This document shows, in pieces, positions 43,582 to 53,740 of a stretch of 64,000 bases of DNA. Numbering within the stretch: the first letter of the stretch is position 1; each line of letters starts with the position of its first letter. Source of the DNA: Geobacter sp. AOG1 (GTDB lineage: Bacteria > Desulfobacterota > Desulfuromonadia > Geobacterales > Geobacteraceae). The notes beneath the pieces were generated by a model. The model saw only the letters and a list, made by a program, of their open reading frames with translations, ran no database searches and was not told the DNA's origin. The stretch is from assembly GCF_019972315.1 (NCBI RefSeq), contig NZ_BLIZ01000001.1, positions 2,424,558-2,488,557 of the forward strand. Direction: 5' to 3'. Both the position numbers and the translations under genes were made by a program.

Positions 43582-45843
43582 TTACGAGTTCTGGGCATCC
43601 ACTACGGCGATGGCGGCCATGTTGACGATGTCCGTCACGTCGTCGCCACGCTGCAGGACGTGGACCGGTTTTTTCATCCCCATCAGGATCGGGCCGATGG
43701 CTTCGGCACCACCCAGGTGGTGGAGAAGCTTGTAGCAGATGTTCCCCGAGTTCAGGTCGGGGAAAATGAGGATGTTGGCCGCTTCCTTGAGTGAAGCGAA
43801 GGGGAAGCTCTTCTGCAGGATTTCCGTGACAACTGCGGTGTCCGACTGCATTTCTCCGTCGACGATGAGTCCCGGCGCCTTTTCCTTGACTATCTCCACG
43901 GCACGCTTGATCTTGAGGGCCTGGGGGTGCTGGACAGACCCGAAGTTGGAGAAGGAGAGCATGGCAATAGTCGGTTCGATATCGAGCATCCGGGCCTTTT
44001 CGGCGGCTAGAATGGCGGTTTCGGCCAGTTCCTCGGCGGTCGGTTCGATGCAGACCGTTGTGTCTGCCATAAGAAATATCCCCTTCTTGAAAACCATCAT
44101 GTAGAGGCCGTGCACGCTGGAGAGCCCCTGTTGCTTGCCGATGACTTCGAGAGCGGGGCGGATGGTCTCGGGATAGTGTGTGTCGATGCCGGAAAGAAGG
44201 GTGTCCGCATCACCTTGTCGGACCATCATGCAGCCGAAATGGGTGCGGGATTTGCGGGTCATCAGGCGGCGCGCCTCGGAAAGGGTCAGTCCCTTGCGCT
44301 GCCGCAGGTTGAAAAGTTCCAGGGCGTACTCTTCCGATTTCTCGTAGGAAGAGGGATCGATAATGACCGGCGAGTTGCCGTTGAAGTTGAGACTCAACTC
44401 GTCGATCTGCGCCATGATCTTGTCATGGTTGCCGAGGAGGATCGGTGTGGCGATTTCCTCTTCCATAAGAATATGGGCCGCCCTGAGGATCTTTTCGTTG
44501 TCACCTTCCGGAAAGACGATCCGCTTCGGATCGCTCTTGGCCTTGTTGATGATCATCCGGAGGGTTTCCTTGGCTTTTCCCTGCAGGGACTCAAGGTGTT
44601 CGACGTACTTCTCCATATCCTCGATGGGCTGGCGGGCAACACCCGACTCCATGGCTGCCTTGGCGATGGCCGGAGCAACCCTCAGGAGTGCGCGGGGATC
44701 GAACGGTTTGGGGATGATGTAGTCGCGGCCGAAGGAGAACTTTACGTTGCCGTAGGCACGGCATACCGAATCGGGGCACTCTTCACGTGCCAGTTCGGCC
44801 AGGGCGAACACCGCCGCCTTCTTCATCTCTTCGTTGATGGTGGTGGCGCGCACGTCAAGGGCGCCGCGGAAGATAAAGGGGAAGCCGAGGACGTTGTTCA
44901 CCTGGTTTGGGTAGTCGGAGCGGCCGGTGGCTACGAGGACGTCACCGCGAACAGCCCGGGCCTCTTCCGGCGTGATTTCCGGGTCAGGGTTGGCCATGGC
45001 GAAGATGATCGGGTTGACTGTCATCTTGCGCACCATCTCCGGTGTGAAAGCTCCTTTTGAAGAGAGACCGAACAGTACATCTGCCCCATCTGCAGCCTCT
45101 TCAAGGGTGCGGAGCTGGGTGTCCACGGCAAACCGCTCCTTATACTTGTTCATACCTTCGGTACGTCCCTTGTAAATGACCCCCTTGGTATCGCACATGA
45201 TCATATTTGCCGGCTTCACCCCCAGGGAGATGGCCAGATTGGCGCAGGCAATGGCTGCTGCACCCGCACCGTTAATTACGATTCGTATTTCTTCAATTTT
45301 TTTATTGATTAATTGGAGGGCATTTATGAGCGCGGCGGCCGAGATGATGGCGGTGCCATGCTGGTCGTCGTGGAAGACCGGGATATTCATGGTTTTCTTC
45401 AGCTCTTCCTCGATGTAGAAGCACTCGGGCGCCTTTATGTCTTCCAGGTTGATCCCCCCGAAGGTGGGTTCAAGGAGCTGGCAGACCTTGATGACCTCAT
45501 CGGGGTCTTCCGAGTTGACTTCTATGTCGAAGACATCGATATCGGCGAAGCGCTTGAAGAGGACACCTTTCCCTTCCATGACCGGTTTGCCGGCCAGGGC
45601 GCCGATGTTGCCGAGGCCGAGAACGGCGGTGCCGTTGGAGACAACGGCAACGAGGTTGCCCTTGGCGGTATATTTGTAGGCGTCTTCAGGATTTTTTTCG
45701 ATTTCGAGGCATGGCTCGGCTACCCCCGGCGAATAGGCCAGTGACAGGTCGCGGGAGGTCGAGCATGGCTTGGATGAAATGACCTCGATTTTCCCCTTGC
45801 GGCCGCTTGAGTGGTAATCCAAAGCCTCCTGTTTCTTTCCCAT
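43582..45843 (-). CDS. maeB: NADP-dependent malic enzyme with phosphotransacetylase-like domain
   Basis: This 753-residue MaeB-type enzyme decarboxylates malate to pyruvate. Residues about 1-410 contain the malic enzyme catalytic part ([33 protein letters not shown]) and an NAD(P)-binding fold ([18 protein letters not shown]). Residues about 430-750 are a phosphotransacetylase-like regulatory domain starting near [17 protein letters not shown]. In the family this domain binds acetyl-CoA as an inhibitor rather than catalysing transfer. The gene is monocistronic, with a terminator after it and its own promoter candidate. It feeds pyruvate and NADPH for biosynthesis. Confidence 0.95.
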   Translation of the reverse strand: MGKKQEALDYHSSGRKGKIEVISSKPCSTSRDLSLAYSPGVAEPCLEIEKNPEDAYKYTAKGNLVAVVSNGTAVLGLGNIGALAGKPVMEGKGVLFKRFADIDVFDIEVNSEDPDEVIKVCQLLEPTFGGINLEDIKAPECFYIEEELKKTMNIPVFHDDQHGTAIISAAALINALQLINKKIEEIRIVINGAGAAAIACANLAISLGVKPANMIMCDTKGVIYKGRTEGMNKYKERFAVDTQLRTLEEAADGADVLFGLSSKGAFTPEMVRKMTVNPIIFAMANPDPEITPEEARAVRGDVLVATGRSDYPNQVNNVLGFPFIFRGALDVRATTINEEMKKAAVFALAELAREECPDSVCRAYGNVKFSFGRDYIIPKPFDPRALLRVAPAIAKAAMESGVARQPIEDMEKYVEHLESLQGKAKETLRMIINKAKSDPKRIVFPEGDNEKILRAAHILMEEEIATPILLGNHDKIMAQIDELSLNFNGNSPVIIDPSSYEKSEEYALELFNLRQRKGLTLSEARRLMTRKSRTHFGCMMVRQGDADTLLSGIDTHYPETIRPALEVIGKQQGLSSVHGLYMMVFKKGIFLMADTTVCIEPTAEELAETAILAAEKARMLDIEPTIAMLSFSNFGSVQHPQALKIKRAVEIVKEKAPGLIVDGEMQSDTAVVTEILQKSFPFASLKEAANILIFPDLNSGNICYKLLHHLGGAEAIGPILMGMKKPVHVLQRGDDVTDIVNMAAIAVVDAQNS

Positions 45844-46239
45844 TTCACGCTTCTCCTTTGCTTGTGTTTTATTTAGGTTAAAAAAATATTCTATTAAAAC
45901 AACAGTTCTTCTTCTTAAACAGCCTATATTCCTACGTATTGCACTACCCTATGCCTTTGCCAGGATGTTGTCAAGTATTTATTATCGGTAAAATATAAAA
46001 TCATTTTATTATGTGCGGTGCCTATTTTGTCGTATTTAAAATATTGAAAAACCCGGCTTTTTCGTGAATAATCCAGGTGCCGCGCAAAGAGCAGCTTTCC
46101 GGTGCCGGTCGTTGTAATCTGCACCAATGTGGCCGCAGGTCTTGTCATAGAGTCACGTTACTCAGTAGTTTTTTTCCGGAGGTGCTTGCCGGAAGAGGCG
46201 CCCAATGCGGGACATTGAGCTTTAGTGAGGGCAGAGGAT
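45844..46239. other. AT-rich divergent intergenic region
   Basis: The gap between maeB and the HIT gene is AT-rich for the first 230 bases, then GC-normal. It holds a maeB promoter candidate at 45946-45974. A short frame on the minus strand from 46148 has no support. No RNA gene is recognised. Confidence 0.45.
45946..45974 (-). promoter_or_regulatory. Possible maeB promoter
   Basis: On the minus strand, TTGACA (45974-45969), a 17-base spacer and TAGGGT (45951-45946) lie about 100 bases before the maeB ATG. The -35 is perfect, the -10 is weak. Confidence 0.4.
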
Positions 46240-46725
46240 ATGGAACGGTTGTGGGCACCTTGGCGAATGGATTACATTATAAATGATAAACCGTCCGATT
46301 GCATCTTCTGCGGAGCCGAAACACCGGAACGGGATCGTGAGCGCCTGATTCTCCACAGGACCCCCCTCAGCTTCGTCATGATGAACCGCTATCCCTATAC
46401 GAACGGCCATCTCCTGATTGCTCCCTACCGGCATACCGCGGATTTGAACGAGCTGGACGAGGCGGAGATGCTCGACCTGTTCGCAACCCTGCGCCTCTGT
46501 CGTAATGTTTTACAGGCGACGGCCTCTCCGGGCGGGTTCAATATCGGCATAAACCTGGGGCGTGCAGCTGGCGCCGGGGTCGATGAGCACCTTCACCTGC
46601 ACATAGTTCCCCGCTGGAACGGTGACACCAATTTCATGTCGGTTCTCGACGATGTGCGCGTCATGCCGGAAAACCTCACTGCAACATACGAACGGCTGAG
46701 ACCGGCATTCATGTCAGGGGCATGA
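46240..46725 (+). CDS. HIT-family nucleotide hydrolase/transferase
   Basis: This 161-residue protein starts at ATG 46240 (MERLWAPWRMDYI) behind AGAGG. It has the histidine triad HLHLHIVPRW near residue 110, preceded by a zinc-like C-x2-C (CIFCGA). It resembles the AP4A phosphorylase/FHIT branch, which cleaves dinucleoside polyphosphates. It is followed at 43 bases by phosphofructokinase on the same strand. Confidence 0.9.
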   Translation: MERLWAPWRMDYIINDKPSDCIFCGAETPERDRERLILHRTPLSFVMMNRYPYTNGHLLIAPYRHTADLNELDEAEMLDLFATLRLCRNVLQATASPGGFNIGINLGRAAGAGVDEHLHLHIVPRWNGDTNFMSVLDDVRVMPENLTATYERLRPAFMSGA

Positions 46726-46768
46726 GATTGATTTCCATTCTGACCAATTCGAGTTTGGAGGAAATTGC

Positions 46769-47854
46769 ATGAAACGAATAGGGATTCTCACCGGTGGTGG
46801 CGATTGTCCCGGCTTGAATGCGGTGATACGGGGGGTAGTTAAAGGAGCGTTGATAGGTCGGGGGTGGGAAGTTATAGGTATCGAGGATGGTTTTGACGGC
46901 CTCCTCGACCAGAGCAAGTGCCGCCTCCTGACCCTCGACGACGTACGCGGCATTCTGCCCCGGGGGGGTACCATCCTCGGAACGACCAACCGGGGGAATC
47001 CCTTCTCCTTTCCCGTGGAAAAGAACGGCACAACGGAATTCATCGATATCTCCGACCAGGTTGTAGCAACCTTGAAGGAACTTGGCATTGAGGCACTGAT
47101 CGTCGTCGGGGGGGACGGATCGCTGAAGATTGCCCAGGAACTTATGCGGAAGGGTGTCCCCATCGTTGCGGTTCCCAAGACCATCGATAACGATCTCCTG
47201 GAGACCGATGTCACCTTCGGGTACAACACGGCACTGGAGACGGCTACCGATGCCATCGACAAGCTTCATACCACTGCGGAGAGTCATCACCGGGTCATGA
47301 TCCTGGAGGTGATGGGGCGATATGCCGGATGGATCGCCCTGGAATCGGGTATCGCCGGTGGTGCCGACGTGATCCTGATTCCGGAGATCCCGTTCGAGAT
47401 CAAGAGGATCTGTCGAGCAGTCGATGACCGTCGCCGGCGGGGGCGGCGTTTCAGTATCATCGTGGCCGCGGAAGGGGCATACCCCCGCGGTGGGGAACGG
47501 GTGGTGCGGAAAAAGGCTGAAGCTGCCCACCAGATCGAACGTCTCGGCGGCATCGGCGAGTACGTGGCAAGGGAGATCGGTACCTGTCTCGACATGGATA
47601 CCCGCGTTACGGTGCTGGGACATTTGCAGCGGGGCGGGTCCCCCACCACATTCGACCGCTGCCTCGGCAGCCGTTTCGGCATCAAGGCGCTTGAGCTGAT
47701 AGAAAAGGGAGCGTTCGGCCAGATGGTCTGTCTCAAAGGGAGGGAGATCCGGTCGGTGGCCATAGAAAAGGCGGTCAGAAAACTCAAGTTGGTTAATCCC
47801 GGCGGTGACATGGTCCGGGCTGCAGAAGAACTGGGGATCATGCTGGGGCGCTGA
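46769..47854 (+). CDS. pfkA: 6-phosphofructokinase (group III-like)
   Basis: This 361-residue glycolytic kinase phosphorylates fructose 6-phosphate. It has ILTGGGDCPGLNAVIRG at the start, GGDGS at 114-118, PKTIDND with K137, and MGRYAGWIAL. Position 117 is Gly rather than Asp, which in this family favours ATP over pyrophosphate, while Lys at 137 replaces the Gly of the bacterial group I enzymes. The combination is that of the mixed-substrate group III ATP enzymes. A GGAGG site precedes the ATG. Confidence 0.93.
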   Translation: MKRIGILTGGGDCPGLNAVIRGVVKGALIGRGWEVIGIEDGFDGLLDQSKCRLLTLDDVRGILPRGGTILGTTNRGNPFSFPVEKNGTTEFIDISDQVVATLKELGIEALIVVGGDGSLKIAQELMRKGVPIVAVPKTIDNDLLETDVTFGYNTALETATDAIDKLHTTAESHHRVMILEVMGRYAGWIALESGIAGGADVILIPEIPFEIKRICRAVDDRRRRGRRFSIIVAAEGAYPRGGERVVRKKAEAAHQIERLGGIGEYVAREIGTCLDMDTRVTVLGHLQRGGSPTTFDRCLGSRFGIKALELIEKGAFGQMVCLKGREIRSVAIEKAVRKLKLVNPGGDMVRAAEELGIMLGR

Positions 47855-47975
47855 AGGTTGATGTTGACATTGTGCCATGCCTGACATAGACTGCGCGAAT
47901 GCCCGCAAGGGCGGTTATTGTCAGGGTGTAGCCGTCACCGATCCGTTCACATTGGCAGAGGAGGGATGTTACCGC

Positions 47976-49967
47976 ATGCAACCGCACACAACCTCAAAGA
48001 ACAGAAGCATTATCTACGCCTTGGTCGGATTCATTCTTGGTATCGGTGCACCGTTTGCGTGGACCGTCATCCGGCTCATCCTGTTTCCCGATCCGGCCCA
48101 GGCGCTTTGGCAGCAGATATTCTCCGATATTACCAGAAGCTCCTACCATATAGCTCTTTATACCTATATGGGGGTCGGAACGGCCTGCGTGATGTCGTGT
48201 CTGGGGTTTTTCATCGGTCGTGCCTCCGACCAACTCCATGAACGGGCCGTCGAAATGGATGGCCTCCATCGTGAGGTGGCGTCACAGAAAGAGGTTTTCG
48301 AAAACCGTTACAAGGTACTGGACAACAACATCAAGAACTTCCATCAGATCAGCAGCCGGATCCAGCGGTCGATCAATGTGGAAGAGGTCTTATCCCTCTG
48401 CGCCGAGGGACTGCACGATGTCCTCGGCTACGAGCGAGTCAATATCCTCATGGCCGACGAGGGACGGAACTCGCTCCACTTCGTAACCGCCACCGCATCC
48501 GAAGGGTTCGACACGACCGGGGTGACCGTCCCTCTCGACGAACGGAGCGGGATCATCTTCAAGTGCTTCAGCGACAAGCGCCTCTATTTTGTCGAGGACA
48601 TCAATACCTACCCGAAGGATTACCAGTTGCAGCCCCCCTTCGACAGTATCCGCCCTCTCCGCTCCCGCAACTTTGTTCTCTGCCCCATCGTTGTGAAAGG
48701 TCAGTCTGTCGGCGTGTTCGGTATCGACAACAAGTTCAGTCATCGCTCCCTCAACGATACGGATGTGGATACCATCAAGCTGTTTGCCGACCAGGCCGCG
48801 TCCGCCATAACCCGCATAAACCTGCTCGGAGCGATCGACACCCTGACGGTTGAGTTGGGGAACACCTTTTCAGGTCTCCTGAAAAACCGCGAAGTGTACT
48901 CCCGCAACGTGCAGAACCTTATAAGTGCCGTCACTTCGCTGGCGGATACTACCGCCCACATCGCGTCGTCTTCGGAAAGCGTTCTCTCTTCGGTGGATGA
49001 AACCAGTTCCGCTGTCGGGGAAATATCGGTGGCGATCGAGCAGGTCAGCCGAAATCTCGATGCCCTTTCCGACGCCGTGGACAAGTCGGTGTCCGCCATG
49101 GAGGAAATCAACGCCACCCTTAAAAATGTCGAGACCACCACGGCCGTATCCCACCAGATGGCGAGTCAGGTCAAGGCGCAGGCCGACCGTGGCATGGTCG
49201 TCGTTGACGAAACCATTACGGCCCTGGCCGACATCCAGACGTCGGTAGACCTCTCCTACAGTGGAATCAAGCGCCTGAGTGAAAAGAGCAGTCGTATCGA
49301 CAGTATCGTCAACGTCATTAACGATATAACCAAGCGCACCAATCTGCTCGCACTCAATGCCTCCATAATTGCCGCCCAGGCTGGCGAGTACGGCAAGAGT
49401 TTCGGTGTCGTGGCCGACGAGATCCGCAACCTTTCTCTCCAGACCGGCCAGTCCACGGGGGAAATTACCGGCATTATCGAAGAGATCATGAGCGAATCCC
49501 GCACTGCGGCAGGCAGCGTGAGCGTCACCAAGGAACTTGTTCAGAAGGGAGTCATCCTTGGCCGGCAGACGGGCGAAGCGCTGCGGGTGATACTGGAGAG
49601 TTCAAGCCGGTCGATGGATATGACCGAGGAAATCAAAGTGGCTACCGAGGAGCAGGGGAAGAGCGTCCGACTCGTTACCCAGTCCATGGAAGATGTCAGT
49701 ACCATGACGTCACAGATATTCAATGCCTCCAAGGAGCAGGCCAAGGCCACCAAGAGCATCGTCAGGGCCATTGATTCCATTAAGGAGTTGACGGAAGAAA
49801 TGGTCGGGGTAACTGGCCGACAAGTGGAGGACGGCACCGCCATAAAGGTGGCTGTTGACGAGGTTGGCGAGATGGTTATCGGTCTTTTCGACGATCTGGA
49901 AAAGCGCCGGGGCGAGAGCCGTGCCGTGGTGGACGAACTGGAGATGATCAAAGGAAATGCGGTGTAG
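47976..49967 (+). CDS. Methyl-accepting chemotaxis-like transducer with GAF domain
   Basis: This 663-residue protein (ATG 47976; the frame opens earlier at 47877) has two N-terminal membrane helices ([18 protein letters not shown] and a second at about residues 56-76), with a short loop between them. A GAF domain follows at about 139-288 ([21 protein letters not shown]). The C-terminal half is a long coiled-coil signalling domain. Its hairpin tip is [18 protein letters not shown], deviating from the usual NAAIEAARAGE. Sensing is probably cytoplasmic through GAF. No che genes are nearby, so a role in taxis or another output pathway is open. Confidence 0.85.
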   Translation: MQPHTTSKNRSIIYALVGFILGIGAPFAWTVIRLILFPDPAQALWQQIFSDITRSSYHIALYTYMGVGTACVMSCLGFFIGRASDQLHERAVEMDGLHREVASQKEVFENRYKVLDNNIKNFHQISSRIQRSINVEEVLSLCAEGLHDVLGYERVNILMADEGRNSLHFVTATASEGFDTTGVTVPLDERSGIIFKCFSDKRLYFVEDINTYPKDYQLQPPFDSIRPLRSRNFVLCPIVVKGQSVGVFGIDNKFSHRSLNDTDVDTIKLFADQAASAITRINLLGAIDTLTVELGNTFSGLLKNREVYSRNVQNLISAVTSLADTTAHIASSSESVLSSVDETSSAVGEISVAIEQVSRNLDALSDAVDKSVSAMEEINATLKNVETTTAVSHQMASQVKAQADRGMVVVDETITALADIQTSVDLSYSGIKRLSEKSSRIDSIVNVINDITKRTNLLALNASIIAAQAGEYGKSFGVVADEIRNLSLQTGQSTGEITGIIEEIMSESRTAAGSVSVTKELVQKGVILGRQTGEALRVILESSSRSMDMTEEIKVATEEQGKSVRLVTQSMEDVSTMTSQIFNASKEQAKATKSIVRAIDSIKELTEEMVGVTGRQVEDGTAIKVAVDEVGEMVIGLFDDLEKRRGESRAVVDELEMIKGNAV

Positions 49968-50050
49968 GCATAGAATGAAAACAAAACGTCCCCGAAAAAA
50001 TTGTTGGACTTTTTTTAAGGGAGTGTGATAAACGGTTATAAAATCTGTAA

Positions 50051-50187
50051 GGTAAGGCACGCTACTGGGAGTGGAGCCGCAAACGCCTTGCATAAACTGA
50101 ATATACCGCCTGGATTCGGCATCCGAACCGGGACGGAAGGCAATAGCCGATAAGACCGGGAGGTATCCCCCTCTCTGCTGTCGACGT
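50051..50187 (+). promoter_or_regulatory. Structured RNA leader of panB (pan-motif candidate)
   Basis: The 5' region of panB can fold. TAAGGC near 50053 pairs with GCCTTG near 50085. A longer hairpin follows: ATACC (50102-50106) with GGTAT (50162-50166), then a G-A mismatch, then CCTGG with CCGGG, then TCGGC with GCCGA, closing on CCGAACCGGGACGG. Mismatched or bulged A residues within a long stem recall the pan RNA motif described upstream of panB operons. A terminator follows immediately. The identity is inferred from position and structure. Confidence 0.5.
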
Positions 50188-50189
50188 GC

Positions 50190-50219
50190 AACGCCCTCTG
50201 TCATCGGAGGGCGTTTTTT
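50190..50219 (+). terminator. Leader terminator upstream of panB
   Basis: AACGCCCTC (50190-50198) pairs perfectly with GAGGGCGTT (50207-50215), followed by T to 50219. It ends 16 bases before the panB GTG, so it must be bypassed for pantothenate gene expression. Confidence 0.85.
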
Positions 50220-50235
50220 GCATTTGGAGCCCAAT

Positions 50236-51039
50236 GTGAGCAAACGAAAAACCGTACTCGACATCCAAAAAATGAAGGCTGACGGTGATAAGATCACGGT
50301 TCTCACCTGTTATGACTATCCGACGGCACGCATCATGGATGACTGTGGCATCGACATGATCCTGGTGGGGGATTCGGTGGGTGTGGTTGTCGCCGGTCAT
50401 GAGAACACTCTACCGGTTACGTTGGAAGAGATGCTCTACCATACGAGGGCGGTGCAGCGTGCCGAACCGAAAGCGCTTGTGGTGACGGATATGCCGTTTC
50501 TTTCCTATCAGATCGACCTGCGGGATGCACGTCTCAACGCGGGGAGACTGGTGAAGGAGGGGGGTGCGGCTGCAGTTAAGCTGGAGGGGGGCGAACATAT
50601 GGCCTCAACCATTCGGGCCATCGTCGATATGGATATCCCGGTGGTCGGCCATATCGGCCTGACACCCCAGTCGATCCACCGTATGGGTGGGTACCGGGTC
50701 CAGGGGAAGCAGGAGGCCCAGGCTGAACAGCTTCTGGCCGATGCCCGCGCTGTCGAGGCCGCCGGGGCGTTTGCCCTGGTGCTGGAGGGAATACCACTTA
50801 AGCTGGCGCGGCGCATTACCGACGAACTGAGCATTCCGACCATCGGCATCGGCGCCGGTCCCCACTGTGACGGGCAGGTGCTGGTGATCCATGACATCCT
50901 CGGCCTCTGCGAAAAGTATTCACCTAAGTTCGTCAAACGCTACGCCGACGCCCGCGCCCTTATTGCCGACGCGGTTGAGCGTTACATTGCCGATGTGAAG
51001 GGAGGAGAGTTCCCCACCGAGGGGCACTCGTTCAACTAG
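50236..51039 (+). CDS. panB: 3-methyl-2-oxobutanoate hydroxymethyltransferase
   Basis: This 267-residue enzyme makes ketopantoate, the first step of pantothenate synthesis. GTG 50236 is preceded by TTGGAG. Family segments are LTCYDYPTARIMDDCG, ILVGDSVGVVVAGHENT, VKLEGGEHMAS and GHIGLTPQSIHRMGGYRVQG. The panC start follows the stop directly. The gene lies behind a structured leader and terminator, which suggests control by transcription attenuation. Confidence 0.95.
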   Translation: MSKRKTVLDIQKMKADGDKITVLTCYDYPTARIMDDCGIDMILVGDSVGVVVAGHENTLPVTLEEMLYHTRAVQRAEPKALVVTDMPFLSYQIDLRDARLNAGRLVKEGGAAAVKLEGGEHMASTIRAIVDMDIPVVGHIGLTPQSIHRMGGYRVQGKQEAQAEQLLADARAVEAAGAFALVLEGIPLKLARRITDELSIPTIGIGAGPHCDGQVLVIHDILGLCEKYSPKFVKRYADARALIADAVERYIADVKGGEFPTEGHSFN

Positions 51040-51888
51040 ATGCAGACAGTCGAGTCAGTAGCCGATATGCAGAACCTCTCCCGGGCTGCACACAGGTCCG
51101 GCAGAACCATTGCCCTCGTGCCGACCATGGGGTACCTCCACGACGGGCACGCTTCCCTGCTGCGGGGGGGACGCCGCAGGGGTGACCTGCTGGTTCTGAG
51201 TATCTTCGTCAACCCAACCCAGTTCGGGGTGGGGGAGGATTTCGAGTCCTATCCCCGGGACCTGGCGCGGGACCGTGCGGTGGCCGAAAGCGCGGGAGTT
51301 GATGTCATCTTCGCTCCACGGGCCGGAGATATGTATCCCGCCGGCTTCCAGACCTATGTTGATGTGGAACGACTGACCCTCCCCCTGTGCGGTGCGAGCC
51401 GGCCGGGCCATTTTCGCGGAGTGACTACCGTGGTGAGCAAGCTCCTCAATATAGTACAACCCGACGTGGCCCTGTTCGGTGCCAAGGATTACCAGCAACT
51501 GGCAGTTATTCGTCGGATGGTGGCCGACCTGAACATGCCGGTGGAGGTGGTTGGTATGCCGATCGTGCGGGAAGCCGATGGCCTTGCCCTCAGTTCCCGC
51601 AATGCCTATCTGTCGCCGGAACAGCGGCAGGCGGCCCTCTGCCTCAGTCATTCGCTGCGGACGGCAAAGGAGCTCTATAAGGCCGGTGAACGTACCGTTG
51701 CGACGCTACGGGAGCAGGTTACGACGACCATCGCCGCAGAAGCGTCCGCAACGATAGACTACATTGAATTCCGCCACGGAGATTCTCTGGAGGAAGTGGC
51801 CGTTGCCAACGGCCATACCCTTATTGCGCTGGCGGTCAAAATCGGCACGACGAGACTGATCGATAATTGTTTGTTGGGAGAGGAGTGA
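51040..51888 (+). CDS. panC: Pantoate-beta-alanine ligase
   Basis: This 282-residue ATP-dependent enzyme joins pantoate and beta-alanine. It has [14 protein letters not shown] with the HxGH motif, [14 protein letters not shown], and [12 protein letters not shown]. In many relatives the sequence after HDGH reads LIRRAR; here it is LLRGGRRRG. It starts on the base after the panB stop and has no separate ribosome binding site, indicating coupling. Confidence 0.95.
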   Translation: MQTVESVADMQNLSRAAHRSGRTIALVPTMGYLHDGHASLLRGGRRRGDLLVLSIFVNPTQFGVGEDFESYPRDLARDRAVAESAGVDVIFAPRAGDMYPAGFQTYVDVERLTLPLCGASRPGHFRGVTTVVSKLLNIVQPDVALFGAKDYQQLAVIRRMVADLNMPVEVVGMPIVREADGLALSSRNAYLSPEQRQAALCLSHSLRTAKELYKAGERTVATLREQVTTTIAAEASATIDYIEFRHGDSLEEVAVANGHTLIALAVKIGTTRLIDNCLLGEE

Positions 51889-51891
51889 TCC

Positions 51892-52290
51892 ATGGAAAGA
51901 AAGATGCTGAAGAGCAAGATCCATCGAGCCACGGTGACCGGTGCCGACCTTCATTACGAGGGGAGCGTGACCATTGACAAAGACCTTATGGAAGCAGCTG
52001 ATATCATCCCCTACGAGGCTGTCGCCGTCTGGAACGTGACCAATGGCAGTCGCCTGGAAACTTACGCTATTGAAGGAGAGCGGGGTTCGGGTGTCATCTG
52101 TTTGAACGGTGCCGCTGCCCGTCTGGTTGCCCCCCGTGATCTAGTCATCATCGCCAGTTTCGTCAACATGAAGAACGAAGAGGCCCTCAATTACGAGCCC
52201 AAGCTGGTTTTCGTCGATGATCAGAACCGAATGCTGCAGACGAGAAAAGAAGTGGCCGGCCAGGGAAACCTGAAAAAAGTCGTCTGGTAG
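51892..52290 (+). CDS. panD: Aspartate 1-decarboxylase
   Basis: This 132-residue pyruvoyl enzyme makes beta-alanine from aspartate for PanC. The self-cleavage site is the Gly-Ser in YEGSVTID, which creates the pyruvoyl group. The N-terminal [14 protein letters not shown] and [13 protein letters not shown] are typical. ATG 51892 or ATG 51904 could be the start; the second fits family length. panBCD together give the full pathway from ketoisovalerate, apart from ketopantoate reductase. A terminator follows. Confidence 0.95.
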   Translation: MERKMLKSKIHRATVTGADLHYEGSVTIDKDLMEAADIIPYEAVAVWNVTNGSRLETYAIEGERGSGVICLNGAAARLVAPRDLVIIASFVNMKNEEALNYEPKLVFVDDQNRMLQTRKEVAGQGNLKKVVW

Positions 52291-52318
52291 ACGGCTTCGC
52301 TGCAAACAGTCAAATGTA

Positions 52319-52366
52319 GGGCCAAGGGGAAACGCGTGCAAGTGTAACCCCTTGGCCCTTTGCTTT
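52319..52366 (+). terminator. Terminator after panD
   Basis: GGGCCAAGGGG (52319-52329) pairs with CCCCTTGGCCC around about 18 bases; TTT and then a further T-rich stretch follow. Confidence 0.75.
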
Positions 52367-52422
52367 TAGGTGACTGCCTGCTACAATTCTGGTACTTCTG
52401 CTGCGGGAGGGACTGACGGGTC

Positions 52423-53667
52423 ATGGAGATATTTGCCGCATCATACGTAGTCCCCATGGAATCGCCAACCATTGAAGGGGGGGCGATTGCCGTGGCTGAC
52501 GGCCATGTTGTCGCCGTTGGTACCCTGGCTGAGCTTCGCTCCGCGTACGGTTGCGCGGTTACTGACTTTCCCAGCTGCGTCATCATGCCGGGACTCGTCA
52601 ACGCCCATACCCACCTGGAACTCACCCATTTCCCCTCGTGGAAGCTGCGCAAGGGGATCGATTATTCTCCCCGCACCTATGTGGACTGGGTAATCCAGGT
52701 CATCAAGATCAAACGAGGCCTGACCAGGGACGAACTGGAGTTGTCGGTCCGCGAAGGAATCCGTATTGCGCTGGAATCGGGGACCACGGCCGTGGGAGAC
52801 ATCCTTACCGAGCGGAGCCTGGTGCCGTGCCATGAAGAGAGTCGTCTCGGAGGACGGCTCTATTTCGAGGCAATCGGCCATGACGAGGGACACTGTTCCG
52901 CGTTGCTGACGGAACTTCGGCATGCCCTGGACACCTTCCCCTCTGGCAGTTTCAAAGCAGGTATCTCCCCACATTCCCCCCATACCCTCTCTCCACGATT
53001 CATGACGGAGGTAGCGGACCTCGCGGTGAGTGCTTCCCTGCCGACCATGGTCCATCTGGCCGAGTCGAGGGAGGAGTTGGCCTTTCTCCACGACTCCGGC
53101 GGCAAGATAGCGGAGCTCCTCTACCCCTTTGCCGGCTGGGAAAGTCACCTGCCCCCTCCACGGCGCACAACCCCTACTGTCTATCTTGATTCCCTCGGGG
53201 TGTTGCGGTGGGATACCGCCGTGGTGCACTGCGTCCACGTCACTCCTGCCGACGTGGAAATCCTCAAGCATCGAGGCGTTACTGCAGTCCTCTGTCCTCG
53301 GAGTAACGACCGGCTTGTGGTGGGAAAGGCGCCGGCGGCACTGTTGAAAAAGGCAGGCATTCCCCTGGCACTCGGGACCGATTCCCTGGCGAGTAACGAC
53401 TCTCTCTCTCTCTGGGATGAAATGCGCTTCCTGCACCAGGAATTTCCTTCGGTATTCACCCCTATCGAAATTCTGGAGATGGCTACCATCGGGGCGGCCC
53501 GAGCCATCCGGCGGGATGATGAACTGGGGTCACTGTCCCCTGGCAAGCTGGCAGATTTTCTCATAGTCCGGCCTGGAGAAACGGGGTCCTCGTCCGAACT
53601 GCCGGAAATCTTGATAGAGCGAAGTGACCTCCTTGAGGTGTTCATTGGTGGCAAGCAGCTGTCCTAG
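52423..53667 (+). CDS. Amidohydrolase-family metal-dependent deaminase (COG0402-like)
   Basis: This 414-residue cytoplasmic enzyme has the metal motif H62-x-H64 in NAHTHLELTH, later metal-binding histidines in MVHLAES and VVHCVHV, and the aspartate in LGTDSLASND. The fold is that of chlorohydrolase/guanine deaminase-like amidohydrolases. In bacteria making menaquinone through futalosine, a related enzyme deaminates aminodeoxyfutalosine, which is a reasonable candidate for a Geobacter-type organism. S-adenosylhomocysteine deaminase is another. The substrate is not decided by sequence. It is transcribed from its own region after the panD terminator. Confidence 0.8.
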   Translation: MEIFAASYVVPMESPTIEGGAIAVADGHVVAVGTLAELRSAYGCAVTDFPSCVIMPGLVNAHTHLELTHFPSWKLRKGIDYSPRTYVDWVIQVIKIKRGLTRDELELSVREGIRIALESGTTAVGDILTERSLVPCHEESRLGGRLYFEAIGHDEGHCSALLTELRHALDTFPSGSFKAGISPHSPHTLSPRFMTEVADLAVSASLPTMVHLAESREELAFLHDSGGKIAELLYPFAGWESHLPPPRRTTPTVYLDSLGVLRWDTAVVHCVHVTPADVEILKHRGVTAVLCPRSNDRLVVGKAPAALLKKAGIPLALGTDSLASNDSLSLWDEMRFLHQEFPSVFTPIEILEMATIGAARAIRRDDELGSLSPGKLADFLIVRPGETGSSSELPEILIERSDLLEVFIGGKQLS

Positions 53668-53740
53668 TTACGTTGCTGTCCGCTTTCCCCTCCGACCTTT
53701 TCCCTTGCTATTATTCCGCCCCCTTTGCTAGTATCAACAT

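Noticed and set aside
45924-46148. 74-residue minus-strand frame between maeB and the HIT gene
   Set aside because: Poor coding character, no ribosome binding site and overlap with the maeB promoter candidate.
50051-50187. c-di-GMP (GEMM) riboswitch before panB
   Set aside because: The expected GGACGCAAAGCC-type core and GNRA loop receptor are missing; the fold and gene context fit a pan-type leader better.
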